DNA of 53,681 nucleotides from Armatimonadota bacterium (lineage in GTDB: Bacteria; Sysuimicrobiota; Sysuimicrobiia; Sysuimicrobiales; Kaftiobacteriaceae): positions 1 to 53,681 of the forward strand of contig JAIBHM010000001.1 of assembly GCA_020028535.1 (NCBI GenBank), in the 5' to 3' direction. This document shows positions 8,710 to 17,222 of the stretch, piece by piece (the stretch's first letter is position 1; every line of letters begins with the position of its first letter). The notes below the pieces were generated by a model that saw only the letters and a list, made by a program, of their open reading frames with translations, was not told the origin of the DNA and did no database searches. A program made the position numbers and the translations under genes.

Positions 8710-9945
8710 ATGGAACGGATTGCGAAAGTTGCGCTCGCCTACAGCGGCGGTCTCGACACCTCGGTCATCATCCCCTGGCTCCGGGAGCAGTACGGCGTCA
8801 AGGTCATCGCGGTCATCGTCGACGTGGGGCAACCTGAAGACATCCCGGCGATCCGTCAGAAAGCCCTGGCCAGCGGGGCCGACGCTGCCGTCGTCGTTGA
8901 TGCGAAAGAAGAATTTATTGCCGAGTACTGTTTCCCGGCGCTGCGCGCGAACGCCATCTACGAGGGGCAGTACCTGCTGGGCACCGCGCTCGCGCGTCCG
9001 GTCATCGCCAAGGCCCAGGTGGAAGTTGCGCTCGCCGAGGGCGCGGACGCGGTGGCGCACGGCTGCACCGGGAAGGGCAACGACCAGGTGCGCTTCGAGC
9101 TCGGCTACAAGGCCCTGGCCCCGCAGTTGAAAATCATCGCCCCCTGGCGGGAGTGGAACCTCGTTTCCCGCGAGGACGAGATCGAGTACGCCGCCGCGCA
9201 CGGCATTCCCGTCCCCGCGACGCGGGAGAAACCCTACAGCGTGGATCAGAACCTATGGCACCGCAGCGCGGAGGCCGGCATCCTCGAAGATCCCTGGCTC
9301 GAGCCACCGGATCACGTGTACGCGCTCACCTCCGCTCCCTCCGAGGCGCCGGATGAGCCCGCGTACGTCGAGATCGCATTCGAGCGCGGAGTGCCGGTGG
9401 CGGTCAACGCGCAGGCGCTGGGGCCCGCGGAGCTGCTCAACGTGTTGAACCGGCTGGGCGGGATGCACGGCGTCGGACGCGCCGACATGGTGGAGAATCG
9501 CCTGGTAGGGATCAAGTCGCGCGGCGTGTACGAGACCCCCGGCGGGACGATCCTGGCCACGGCCCACCGCGACCTCGAGACGATCACCCTCGACCGCGAC
9601 ACGCAGCATTACGCCATGCTGATCGCGCCGCGCTATGCGGAGATCGTGTACTACGGCCAGTGGTTCTCTCCCCTGCGCCAGGCATTCGATGGCTTCATTG
9701 CCGCCGCGCAGCAGACCGTCACCGGCACCGTGAGGGTCAAGCTCTTCAAAGGCACGTGCACCGCGGTGGGGCGCCAGTCCCCGAACTCACTGTACCGGCA
9801 GGACCTGGCGACCTTCAGCAAGGACACCGTCTACAACCAGAAGGACGCCGAGGGCTTCATCAACCTCTGGTCGCTGCCGACGCAGGTATTCGCCGGCGCC
9901 AATCCGGAGCTGATCCGCCGTGGGCTGCGCCATCCGGTCAAATAA
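8710..9945 (+). CDS. argG: Argininosuccinate synthase
   Basis: Condenses citrulline and aspartate with ATP to argininosuccinate. It has 411 residues. The N-terminal ATP pyrophosphatase loop AYSGGLDTS begins at residue 9. The conserved GCTGKGNDQVRFE and PWREWNL segments follow in the expected order. ATG 8710 lies nine bases after TAGGAGG, which also contains the argD stop. The five-base gap to argH and shared strand indicate one transcript. Confidence 0.97.
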   Translation: MERIAKVALAYSGGLDTSVIIPWLREQYGVKVIAVIVDVGQPEDIPAIRQKALASGADAAVVVDAKEEFIAEYCFPALRANAIYEGQYLLGTALARPVIAKAQVEVALAEGADAVAHGCTGKGNDQVRFELGYKALAPQLKIIAPWREWNLVSREDEIEYAAAHGIPVPATREKPYSVDQNLWHRSAEAGILEDPWLEPPDHVYALTSAPSEAPDEPAYVEIAFERGVPVAVNAQALGPAELLNVLNRLGGMHGVGRADMVENRLVGIKSRGVYETPGGTILATAHRDLETITLDRDTQHYAMLIAPRYAEIVYYGQWFSPLRQAFDGFIAAAQQTVTGTVRVKLFKGTCTAVGRQSPNSLYRQDLATFSKDTVYNQKDAEGFINLWSLPTQVFAGANPELIRRGLRHPVK

Positions 9946-9950
9946 GGCGC

Positions 9951-11408
9951 GTGGCTGAACGGAGCGCCGCGCATACGATGTGGGGCGGCCGCTTCGCGGA
10001 ACCGCTCGATCCCGATCTGCTGGCTTTTACGTCCTCGTTCGATGGCGATCGCCGCTTGCTGCGCTGGGACGTGCTCGCCAGTATTGCGCACGCGACCGCG
10101 CTGGGCGAGGCGGGTGTTGTGGCGAGAGGCGACGCTGAGGCGATCGTGGCGGGGTTGCGCCGTCTGCTCGCGGATCTCCAGGCTGGGACGCTCGCCATCC
10201 AGGGCGACTATGAGGACGTCCATTCCTTCCTCGAGGGGGCCCTCTACGAGCGAATCGGAGTCCCGGCCGGCCGGCTGCACACCGCACGGAGCCGCAACGA
10301 CCAGGTCGCCACCGCATTCCGCCTGTTTGTGAAGGACCAGACCGCGGCCCTCGTTTCGGAGATTCGCGCGCTGATCGCCGCCCTGGCTGAACGAGCCGCT
10401 CAGTCCATCGACGTCATCCTGCCGGGCTTCACGCATCTGCAGCATGCCCAACCTGTCCGCCTCGCGCACCATCTGCTGGCGTACGTTTGGATGCTGGGGC
10501 GGGACGCCGACCGGCTGATCGATGCGTACAGGCGGGTCGACGTTCTTCCATTGGGATCGGGGGCGATCGCGGGAATCGCGTTTCCGGTCGACCGCAAGCG
10601 TGTGGCCGAGATGCTCGGATTCTCGCGAATCAGCGAGAACAGTATCGATGCCACAGGTGACCGGGACTTCGCGGTGGAGACCGTGTCCGCGGCGGCGCTG
10701 GTGGCGATCCATCTCTCTCGATGGGCCGAGGAGATCGTGCTCTGGACGACCGATGAATTCGGATTTGTAGCGCTTGCCGACCGGGTCGCGACCGGAAGCA
10801 GCCTCATGCCCCAGAAGAAAAACCCCGATCCGGCCGAGCTCATCCGCGGCCGGGCGCCCCGTGTCATGGGGAACCTGGTGGCGCTGCTCGGCATGCTGAA
10901 AGGCCTCCCGGCCGGGTATCATCGCGATCTCCAGGAAGACAAGCCCGCGACCTTTGACGCGCTGGATACAGTGCGGGCGTGCACGCGGGCGATGCGAATG
11001 CTTCTTGACGGCGTGCAGTTCGTGCCCAAGAAGATGGAAGCTGCGGCGGGACGGGGCTGGACGACCGCCACGGACGTGGCCGATTATCTGGTGCGCAAAG
11101 GCGTCCCCTTCCGAGAGGCGCACGAGCAGGCAGGACGGATCGTGCAGCGGGCCGCCGCGAAGGACGTCGCCCTGTGGGAGCTTTCTCTCAATGAGTATCG
11201 CGCCGTCAGCCCAAAGTTCGACGCGGACGTCATTCAGGCCGTCTCCGTAGAGGCCGCGGTGGAATCGAAGGACTCACCGGGCGGCACTTCTCGTCGGGCG
11301 GTGCAGGCTCAGCTCACGGCTGTGGGCGAGAGAATCCGCGCCGTCGACGACTGGCTCACGGCCTCCGCTCGAGCGCTGCGCGTTCCCGAGGGGCTCGCCG
11401 CGGGGTAG
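9951..11408 (+). CDS. argH: Argininosuccinate lyase
   Basis: Last step of arginine synthesis: splits argininosuccinate into arginine and fumarate. It has 485 residues from GTG 9951, slightly longer than the usual ~460 because of a short N-terminal lead before MWGGRF. The fumarase/aspartase superfamily signature SSLMPQKKNPDPAEL carries the catalytic Ser (residues 283-284). The HTARSRNDQV and THLQHAQPV motifs are intact. The start was chosen because GTG 9951 is the first start after the argG stop (9943-9945) and lies just before the conserved N-terminus. The ATG at 9978 is an alternative. Confidence 0.95.
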   Translation: MAERSAAHTMWGGRFAEPLDPDLLAFTSSFDGDRRLLRWDVLASIAHATALGEAGVVARGDAEAIVAGLRRLLADLQAGTLAIQGDYEDVHSFLEGALYERIGVPAGRLHTARSRNDQVATAFRLFVKDQTAALVSEIRALIAALAERAAQSIDVILPGFTHLQHAQPVRLAHHLLAYVWMLGRDADRLIDAYRRVDVLPLGSGAIAGIAFPVDRKRVAEMLGFSRISENSIDATGDRDFAVETVSAAALVAIHLSRWAEEIVLWTTDEFGFVALADRVATGSSLMPQKKNPDPAELIRGRAPRVMGNLVALLGMLKGLPAGYHRDLQEDKPATFDALDTVRACTRAMRMLLDGVQFVPKKMEAAAGRGWTTATDVADYLVRKGVPFREAHEQAGRIVQRAAAKDVALWELSLNEYRAVSPKFDADVIQAVSVEAAVESKDSPGGTSRRAVQAQLTAVGERIRAVDDWLTASARALRVPEGLAAG

Positions 11409-11410
11409 AT

Positions 11411-11878
11411 GTGATGGCGCAGGCGGGCAATCGCACCCAGCTGATCCGCACGATCATCCGGGACGAGCGGATCGGGACCCAGCACGACCTGGTCCGAGCG
11501 CTACGCCGCCGGGGGGTCGACGTCACGCAGGCCACGGTCAGCCGCGACATCAAGCGGATGCGCCTGGCGAAGGTCCCGGCGGGCGACGGGCGATACCGTT
11601 ACGCCCTCCCGGATGCCTCTCAACCGGCTCCCCCAGACGCTGAGCATTTCCGCGCCGTCGCCGAGGAGTTTGCCAGGGAGGTTGTCGTGGCGTTGGATCT
11701 GGTTCTTGTGAAGACGGTCCCAGGCGGTGCAGCGCCTGTGGCTCAGGCGATCGATGACATGCGCTGGCCGGACATCGCCGGCACGCTCGCCGGCGAGGAC
11801 ACGATCATTGTCGTCCCGCGGACTCGGACCGGGTCACAGTCCGTGGCCCGCCGGCTCCGCGCGATGCTTCCCACCTAG
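11411..11878 (+). CDS. argR: Arginine repressor
   Basis: ArgR/AhrC-type arginine-sensing regulator of 155 residues (normal length). The N-terminal winged helix-turn-helix has ATVSRDIKRMRLAKVP as the recognition part. The C-terminal hexamerisation and arginine-binding domain contains GTLAGEDTIIVV, where the acidic residues that normally bind arginine are present. It follows argH by two bases, with GTG 11411 or ATG 11414 as start. Being the last gene of the operon whose promoter carries an ARG box (4217-4230), it is probably autoregulated with the pathway. Confidence 0.95.
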   Translation: MMAQAGNRTQLIRTIIRDERIGTQHDLVRALRRRGVDVTQATVSRDIKRMRLAKVPAGDGRYRYALPDASQPAPPDAEHFRAVAEEFAREVVVALDLVLVKTVPGGAAPVAQAIDDMRWPDIAGTLAGEDTIIVVPRTRTGSQSVARRLRAMLPT

Positions 11879-11909
11879 CCTCTCCGCACTCCCGGCAGGC
11901 GTTATTTGT

Positions 11910-11924
11910 TAGTATGTGTATACT
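11910..11924 (+). promoter_or_regulatory. Possible -10 elements before the HD-7TM gene
   Basis: TAGTAT (11910-11915) and TATACT (11919-11924) both resemble -10 hexamers, in the only AT-rich stretch between argR and the next gene. Neither has a convincing -35, and no Shine-Dalgarno sequence precedes the nearby ATGs. If either is used, the transcript would begin almost at the start codon (11927 or 11948). Confidence 0.3.
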
Positions 11925-11926
11925 GC

Positions 11927-14035
11927 ATGGACGGCATCCGCCCGAAATGGATGGAGTTCCTGCTGACCCTTGCCCGCTCGTCCTTGTCGCGGCGGCTGGC
12001 GATCGGGGTTGGGACGTTCATCGCCCTCACGCTCTTCACCGGCGTTCAATATCTGCGTCCAAGAAACGAACTTGCGGCAGGGCAGGTGAGCCCGCGCGAC
12101 GTGGAAGCGCCGCGCACGGTCGATTTCATCGATCATGTACGGACTGAGGAACTGCGTCAGCGCGCCGCCCGAGATATTCAACCGGTCTACACGCAGTCCG
12201 CTCAGGTCAACGAGCAGGCCCGTCAGGTGGTCCTCAACACGTTCGCCACGATCGCACGCGCCCGTGCCGTCACGAGTTCAGATCAGGCGGCGCGGGCCGC
12301 CGTCCTCCGGCGTGAATCACCCGTGTCCCTGGATAATCCGGCCGTGCTGGCCGCGCTGACGCTCGATCCGCAGCCGTTGGAGGTCGCCAAGAATACGGCC
12401 CTCTCCGTCGTCGAACGGGCGATGGCCGAAGGGATCCGTTCGGGTGACGTCCCGAGGGCGCAGGCCGGGGTGCGCGTGTACATCCGCTCGCTGCCGATCG
12501 CCGGCCGCGTGATGTCGCTGGTCAGCGCCGTGAGCGAGGGGGGGCTGCAGCCGAATCTGATCGTCGACCAGACCGCCACCCAGCTTCAGCGCCGGCGCGC
12601 GATGGAGGCCGTGAACCCGGTGCGCTCCCGCGTCCTGAGGGGGGAGATTCTCGTCCGCCGCGGTGAGGTGGTCACCGAAGCGCACATGCAGAAGCTCGGG
12701 GCGGTCGGGCTGGTCGCGCAACCATTTTCGTGGGTCCGCTTTGCCGGTATGGCGCTCATCTCGCTGCTGCTGTTAATGGTGTCGTCCTTCTACATGCGTC
12801 AGTACCAACCGGAGATTTGGGCGGCTGACAAGCTCTTGCTGGTCTGGAGCCTCGGGGTCGTCCTGACCACCGCACTGGCGCGGATCGTGGTGACCCGCTT
12901 CAATCCGTACCTGCTGCCGGCCGCGGCCGGGACGATGTTGATCGCGGTGCTGCTGCGTCCCCGGCTGGCCCTGTTCACCGCCGCGGTCCTGAGCCTGCTC
13001 GCCGCGCTGGTCGCCGGCGGTGACGTGCGCCTGGCCCTGGTGACGTTCATCGGCTCGACCGTGGGAGTCTACGCCACCAAACGCATCAGCCACCGGACCG
13101 ACCTCGTCGTCGCCGGGCTTCGCGTGGGCGCCGCCACCGCGCTGGCGGTCACGGCCGTGGGGCTGCTCGATCAGCTCCCGTGGTACCCGCACCTGCTGAG
13201 CGACATGGCCTTCGGCCTCGGCAGCGGCGTTCTGGTGGGCGTGATCGCCATCGGCGTGCTGCCATATCTGGAAAACCTCTTCGGGCTGGTGACGCCGATC
13301 AAGCTGTTGGAGTTAAGCGACCCGGGGCATCCCATGCTGCGCCGCCTCCAGATGGAAGCCCCCGGCACCTACCACCACAGCATCATGGTGGCGAACCTGG
13401 CGGAGGCCGCGGCGGACGCGATCGGCGCGGACGGCCTGCTGGTGCGCGTCGGGACCTACTACCACGACGTTGGGAAGCTCCGGCGCCCGGCCTTCTTCGC
13501 CGAGAACCAGGCGGGCATCGAGAATCCGCACGACAAGATGGCGCCGAGCCTCTCCGCGCTGACCGTGCTCGCCCACGTGCGTGACGGGCTGGAGTACGCG
13601 CGGGAGCACAAACTGCCTGAGTCCGTGGCCGATTTCATTCCCGAGCATCACGGGACAAGCCTGATCACGTACTTCTACCATCAAGCGAAAGAACGCGGCG
13701 ACACGGTCGATGAGGACGGGTTCCGGTACGAGGGGCCACGGCCTCAGAGCAGGGAGACGGCGATCGTGATGCTGGCCGACGCCGTGGAGGGCGCGGTCCG
13801 GGCGCTGAAGCAGCCCACGCCCGATCGCATCGAGCAGGTCGTCCGCCGGATCATTCGCGAGAAACTGGAAGACGGCCAGCTCGATGAGTGTGATCTGACC
13901 TTCCGCGATCTGGACACTATCGCTGCGACCTTCACGCGGCTCCTGGCCAGCATGTTTCATCCCCGCGTCGAATACCCCGATCTCGAGCGCGACTTCCCGC
14001 GACGACGCGTCACCAGGCCCGCCCCCGTCAGGTAA
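11927..14035 (+). CDS. pgpH: HD-domain 7TM cyclic-dinucleotide phosphodiesterase (PgpH/YqfF family)
   Basis: Membrane protein of about 702 residues matching the 7TMR-HD family, whose Listeria member PgpH hydrolyses c-di-AMP. Order: a short cytosolic lead, one membrane segment (near residues 25-40), and an extracytoplasmic domain of about 220 residues. Six to seven membrane segments follow (near 265-460), then a C-terminal HD domain with HHSIMVANLAEAA and YYHDVGKLRRP. The start is uncertain: ATG 11927 and ATG 11948 both precede the first membrane helix, and neither has a clear ribosome-binding site. TAA overlaps the ybeY ATG by one base. Neighbourhood with ybeY and dgkA is the conserved Firmicutes arrangement; phoH, often upstream, is absent. 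The c-di-AMP substrate is inferred from family. Confidence 0.9.
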   Translation: MDGIRPKWMEFLLTLARSSLSRRLAIGVGTFIALTLFTGVQYLRPRNELAAGQVSPRDVEAPRTVDFIDHVRTEELRQRAARDIQPVYTQSAQVNEQARQVVLNTFATIARARAVTSSDQAARAAVLRRESPVSLDNPAVLAALTLDPQPLEVAKNTALSVVERAMAEGIRSGDVPRAQAGVRVYIRSLPIAGRVMSLVSAVSEGGLQPNLIVDQTATQLQRRRAMEAVNPVRSRVLRGEILVRRGEVVTEAHMQKLGAVGLVAQPFSWVRFAGMALISLLLLMVSSFYMRQYQPEIWAADKLLLVWSLGVVLTTALARIVVTRFNPYLLPAAAGTMLIAVLLRPRLALFTAAVLSLLAALVAGGDVRLALVTFIGSTVGVYATKRISHRTDLVVAGLRVGAATALAVTAVGLLDQLPWYPHLLSDMAFGLGSGVLVGVIAIGVLPYLENLFGLVTPIKLLELSDPGHPMLRRLQMEAPGTYHHSIMVANLAEAAADAIGADGLLVRVGTYYHDVGKLRRPAFFAENQAGIENPHDKMAPSLSALTVLAHVRDGLEYAREHKLPESVADFIPEHHGTSLITYFYHQAKERGDTVDEDGFRYEGPRPQSRETAIVMLADAVEGAVRALKQPTPDRIEQVVRRIIREKLEDGQLDECDLTFRDLDTIAATFTRLLASMFHPRVEYPDLERDFPRRRVTRPAPVR

Positions 14036-14463
14036 TGCCGGCCGTCGTGCTGGCCAAGGTCCGCCGTCCGGGGATCGCCCCGCGGCGGTTGCGCCGCGTG
14101 CTGGCGCACGTCCTCCGCCGCCACCGCGCGCCGGCCCGCGCCCAGGTCACCGTCGTGCTGGTCTCGGACCGTGCGATCCGCGTCCTCAACCGCAGGTTTC
14201 TGCGGAAGGACCGGTCCACCGACGTGCTGGCATTCCCGGGCGGAGACCGGTCGTTTCTGGGGGAGGTGGTCGTGTCGGTCGACCGTGCGCGTGCGCAGGC
14301 GAAGGCGGCCGGCCACGACCCGGCCACAGAGATCGCCTTGCTCGCCGCGCACGGACTGCTCCACCTGTTAGGGTACAGCGATCGAACCGCCGCCCGGCGT
14401 GCCTGGATGATGCGCAGGCAGCGGAGGCTCCTCCACGAACTGGGTATCGAGGTGCGGGGATGA
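14035..14463 (+). CDS. ybeY: rRNA maturation RNase YbeY-like protein with altered metal motif
   Basis: UPF0054/YbeY family (142 residues), a metal-dependent endoribonuclease involved in 16S rRNA 3' processing and 70S quality control. The family motif is H-x3-H-x5-H. Here the first two histidines are His106 and His110 in AAHGLLHLLGYSD, but the third position is Asp116. The usual GYDH reads GYSD. Upstream, KDRSTDVLAFPGGD matches the conserved strand region. Asp is a known third zinc ligand in some metalloproteases, so activity is not excluded. The gene overlaps the previous stop by one base (TAATG) and dgkA by four, the usual operon context. Confidence 0.9.
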   Translation: MPAVVLAKVRRPGIAPRRLRRVLAHVLRRHRAPARAQVTVVLVSDRAIRVLNRRFLRKDRSTDVLAFPGGDRSFLGEVVVSVDRARAQAKAAGHDPATEIALLAAHGLLHLLGYSDRTAARRAWMMRRQRRLLHELGIEVRG

Positions 14464-15002
14464 AGCGTACGACGGGGAGGTGGGCCGGATTCGCGCAGGC
14501 GCTCGGGTACGCGCTCGCCGGCCTGCACTACGCGCTGCGCACACAGCGGAACTTTCGCATCCAGCTGGCCGCTGCGGCCGGAATCGCCGTCCTCACGATC
14601 TGGCTGCGGCTGGCGGCCCTTGAGGCCGCGGTCGTCGCGCTGGCGATGTTCATGGTGCTTGCCGCTGAGCTCATCAACACCGGGGTTGAGGCGATCGTGG
14701 ACATGCTGGTAGAGCAGCACCACCATCGTCTGGCACAGCTCGCCAAAGACATCGCCGCCGCGGCGGTGGTTATTAGCGTCGTCGGCGCCATCCTCGCGGG
14801 CGGCCTCGTGCTCGGTCCGCCGCTGGCCCTGCGTCTGGGCGTCACGCCGGACCGGGCCATCTGGTTGGCCTGGGCCGGTGCGCTCGTGGTGGTGATCGGC
14901 GGCGCGCTGGGTCTGGTTGGACTGTTGCGCCGGCCGGCAACCGGAGAGCGCACGGACGCGGGTCCCCACGCCAAGGCGGGCGCCGGCACTCCTCGCGGGT
15001 GA
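14460..15002 (+). CDS. dgkA: Diacylglycerol/undecaprenol kinase family protein, C-terminally extended
   Basis: Small integral-membrane lipid kinase of the DgkA family; the Gram-positive members phosphorylate undecaprenol. The core spans about residues 10-115. It contains the hallmark AELINTGVEAIVDMLVEQ and QLAKDIAAAAVVI segments carrying the Glu/Asp residues that bind Mg-ATP. At 180 residues it is longer than the usual ~120. The extra C-terminal part adds another hydrophobic helix (about 137-160) and a basic tail. The start ATG 14460 overlaps the ybeY stop (ATGA). The usual next gene, cdd, lies about 6 kb further on because transporter and membrane genes intervene. Confidence 0.88.
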   Translation: MKRTTGRWAGFAQALGYALAGLHYALRTQRNFRIQLAAAAGIAVLTIWLRLAALEAAVVALAMFMVLAAELINTGVEAIVDMLVEQHHHRLAQLAKDIAAAAVVISVVGAILAGGLVLGPPLALRLGVTPDRAIWLAWAGALVVVIGGALGLVGLLRRPATGERTDAGPHAKAGAGTPRG

Positions 15003-15089
15003 TCCGCAAGGAGGCGGACCGTCCGCGTCGTAACCATTCCGATACATCATCCGCTGGACAAGCCAACAACCTCATGGGAGGTGGGGATC

Positions 15090-16103
15090 TTGCGCAAGAC
15101 GCTGGTGTATGCGTTCGCGGTCGCGCTTACTGTGGCGACCGTATCGTACACGGTCGTGGCACAGCAGCCGCGGAGCCGGCTTGATGCAGTCCGCGCGCGC
15201 GGACGATTGATCTGCGGCGTGGAGGGCGCGACCGCAGGATTCAGCTTCCCGGATCCCACTTCGGGTCGCACGATCGGGTTTGACGCCGACTTCTGTCACG
15301 CCGTCGCTGCGTTCCTGGACGTCCCGGAGGTCGAGTTCGTCAGACTCACAGGGGCCACCCGGCTCCCCGCCGTGGCTTCCGGGTCCGTGGACGTGGTGTT
15401 CCGAACGACCACGCAGACGATCAGCCGCGACGACCAGGTGGACTTCGGTCCGGTGACGTTTTACGACGGGCAGCGCCTTCTCGTACGCACAGACTCGAGG
15501 ATCCGCGGGCTGAATGATCTCAACGGCGCGCGCGTCTGCTCGCAGACCGGGACCACAAGTGAGCGAAACATTACGGACCAGATGCGGCAGAGGAATTTTC
15601 GCTTCCAACTGATTACCTTTGCCACGCCGAAAGAAGCCTTTGATGGACTGGCAGCCGGACGCTGCGACGTCTGGACGACCGATGCCAGCCAGCTCACCGC
15701 GTTTCGCGCGACGGCGCCGAACCCGGGGGAGTTTCAGGTCGTGGGCAGAGAGTTCAGCGATGAGCCGTTGACACCGATCTACCAGGAGAACGACTCCAAG
15801 TGGGCTGACGTCGTGAACTACACCGTCTGGGGGATGATCCTGGCGGAGGAACTCGGCATCACCCTCGACATCGCCCGCAATCCCGGTCGGTTGAACGAGA
15901 TGGCATCCAGGGATCCTATCGTCAAGAACTACATTGAGATGAAAGGTGGGGCCATGGTTCGGTCGCTCCGCCTTGTCGGTAATTACGGTGAAGTCTACAA
16001 CCGATACTTCGGCCCGCGCTCCAGGACGGCGATCACGCGGAACGGCACGCGCAACGAGCTGTCACGCGACGGCGGCGCCATGACGTCGCGGCCCTTCCGG
16101 TAA
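15090..16103 (+). CDS. aapJ: Amino-acid ABC transporter substrate-binding protein (AapJ type)
   Basis: Periplasmic or extracytoplasmic family 3 binding protein for polar amino acids. The N-terminus is a signal peptide (basic LRKT, hydrophobic core, likely cleavage after VVAQ). Then come RARGRLICGVEG, GFDADFCHAVAAFL, and a C-terminal lobe with RVCSQTGTTSERN and GRCDVWTTDASQL. It has 337 residues, matching the Rhizobium AapJ length. I favour TTG 15090 because GGGAGG (15076-15081) is eight bases upstream; GTG 15081, nine bases earlier, would overlap that site. It starts a four-gene transporter set. The strong hairpin right after its stop may raise its transcript level above the permeases. Ligand specificity is not readable. 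Confidence 0.93.
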   Translation: MRKTLVYAFAVALTVATVSYTVVAQQPRSRLDAVRARGRLICGVEGATAGFSFPDPTSGRTIGFDADFCHAVAAFLDVPEVEFVRLTGATRLPAVASGSVDVVFRTTTQTISRDDQVDFGPVTFYDGQRLLVRTDSRIRGLNDLNGARVCSQTGTTSERNITDQMRQRNFRFQLITFATPKEAFDGLAAGRCDVWTTDASQLTAFRATAPNPGEFQVVGREFSDEPLTPIYQENDSKWADVVNYTVWGMILAEELGITLDIARNPGRLNEMASRDPIVKNYIEMKGGAMVRSLRLVGNYGEVYNRYFGPRSRTAITRNGTRNELSRDGGAMTSRPFR

Positions 16104-16138
16104 GGGGGTTTGCGCGCGTTCACAAGTTGAGGTTGGTC

Positions 16139-16179
16139 ACGGCGAGCGGTGAGCCCTGGTGTGGCTCATCGCTCGCTGT
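16139..16179 (+). repeat. Strong stem-loop between binding-protein and permease genes
   Basis: GCGAGCGGTGAGCC (16142-16155) pairs with GGCTCATCGCTCGC (16163-16176) around a seven-base loop. Flanking bases extend the stem to about 17 pairs, two of them G-U. No T-run follows, so it is more likely an mRNA stabiliser or partial terminator than a full terminator. It also buries GTG 16149, arguing against that codon as the permease start. Confidence 0.8.
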
Positions 16180-16199
16180 CCGCACGCGATGAACTAACC

Positions 16200-17219
16200 A
16201 TGGACGTTCACCGCCGGTCCGCACCCCCGTTCTGGCGAGACGAACGGCGGCTCGCCATCCTGGCGCAAGTCCTCTTCATCCTCCTTGTCCTTGCGGCGCT
16301 GTGGGCGGCGGGTGAGGCTCTTCGGGACAGTTTTCAGCGCAGGAACATCCGGCTCGACTGGTCCTTCTGGCGTCAGAACGCCGGGTTCGAGCTCAGCGCG
16401 CTCTCCTGGACGATCGATCTCGAGACACTCAGCCTCAAGCGCTACGATCCCGGGGACTCGACCGGCGAAGCGATGATCGCCGGCCTCTTCAATACGATCA
16501 AGGTGGCGGTGCTTGGCATCAGCCTGGCGACCTTCCTGGGGATCGTCGCCGGCGTTGCGCGACTGTCGCGGAACTGGCTGGTTAGCCGGCTGGCGCTCGG
16601 CTACGTCGAGGTTTTTCGCAACACTCCGCTGCTCGTGCAGTTGTTCTTCTGGTACTTCGCGGTGATCCTGCAACTCCCGAACGGTTCCCCCGGGCAGCCC
16701 CCGCTGCGTCTCTTCGGGGACGCGATCGTGCTGACCAACTCAGGCCTGGCCTTCGGGGGGACGGTCGTGGACCGCTTTGGTCGCCTGGTGGTAGACGGGG
16801 GTTTCCAGCTCACCCCGGAGTTCGCGGCTCTTGTCATCGGGCTGGCAGCATATACCTCGGCCTTCATCGCCGAAATCATCCGCGGCGGGATTCTCGCCGT
16901 CTCCCGGGGGCAGATGGAGGCTGCCCGCAGCGTCGGCCTGTCGTACGGTAAGAGCCTCCGGTTGATCATCCTGCCGCAGGCGCTCCGCATCGTCATCCCG
17001 CCGCTCGGCAACCAGTTCCTCAACCTGACAAAGAACAGCAGCCTGGCGATCGGCATTGGCTTCGCGGAGTTCCTGACCGCCGCCAGTACTGTCAGTAGCC
17101 AGACGTTCCGTTCGCTGGAGGCGTACACCGTGGTCACGCTGGGTTACCTGATGCTCTCGCTGACAATCTCAGCCCTTCTCAACCTCGTGCGCTCGCGCCT
17201 GGCCCTGCCGGGGCATTGA
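16200..17219 (+). CDS. aapQ: Amino-acid ABC transporter permease (AapQ type)
   Basis: Inner-membrane permease, 339 residues from ATG 16200. The first membrane segment is near residues 20-40. It is followed by the extracytoplasmic insert seen in Aap/Bzt permeases and then the BPD_transp_1 core. The EAA coupling loop is MEAARSVGLSYGKSLRLIILPQA. GTG 16149 would add 17 residues, but it lies inside the 16139-16179 hairpin and has no ribosome-binding site, so I chose the later ATG. The site before 16200 is also weak. It presumably pairs with the next permease as a heterodimer. Confidence 0.92.
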   Translation: MDVHRRSAPPFWRDERRLAILAQVLFILLVLAALWAAGEALRDSFQRRNIRLDWSFWRQNAGFELSALSWTIDLETLSLKRYDPGDSTGEAMIAGLFNTIKVAVLGISLATFLGIVAGVARLSRNWLVSRLALGYVEVFRNTPLLVQLFFWYFAVILQLPNGSPGQPPLRLFGDAIVLTNSGLAFGGTVVDRFGRLVVDGGFQLTPEFAALVIGLAAYTSAFIAEIIRGGILAVSRGQMEAARSVGLSYGKSLRLIILPQALRIVIPPLGNQFLNLTKNSSLAIGIGFAEFLTAASTVSSQTFRSLEAYTVVTLGYLMLSLTISALLNLVRSRLALPGH

Positions 17220-17222
17220 TCT

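Noticed and set aside
11906..11926. TTG 11906 as start of the HD-7TM protein
   Set aside because: It lies inside the putative -10 region, has no ribosome-binding site, and two ATGs follow before the first membrane helix.
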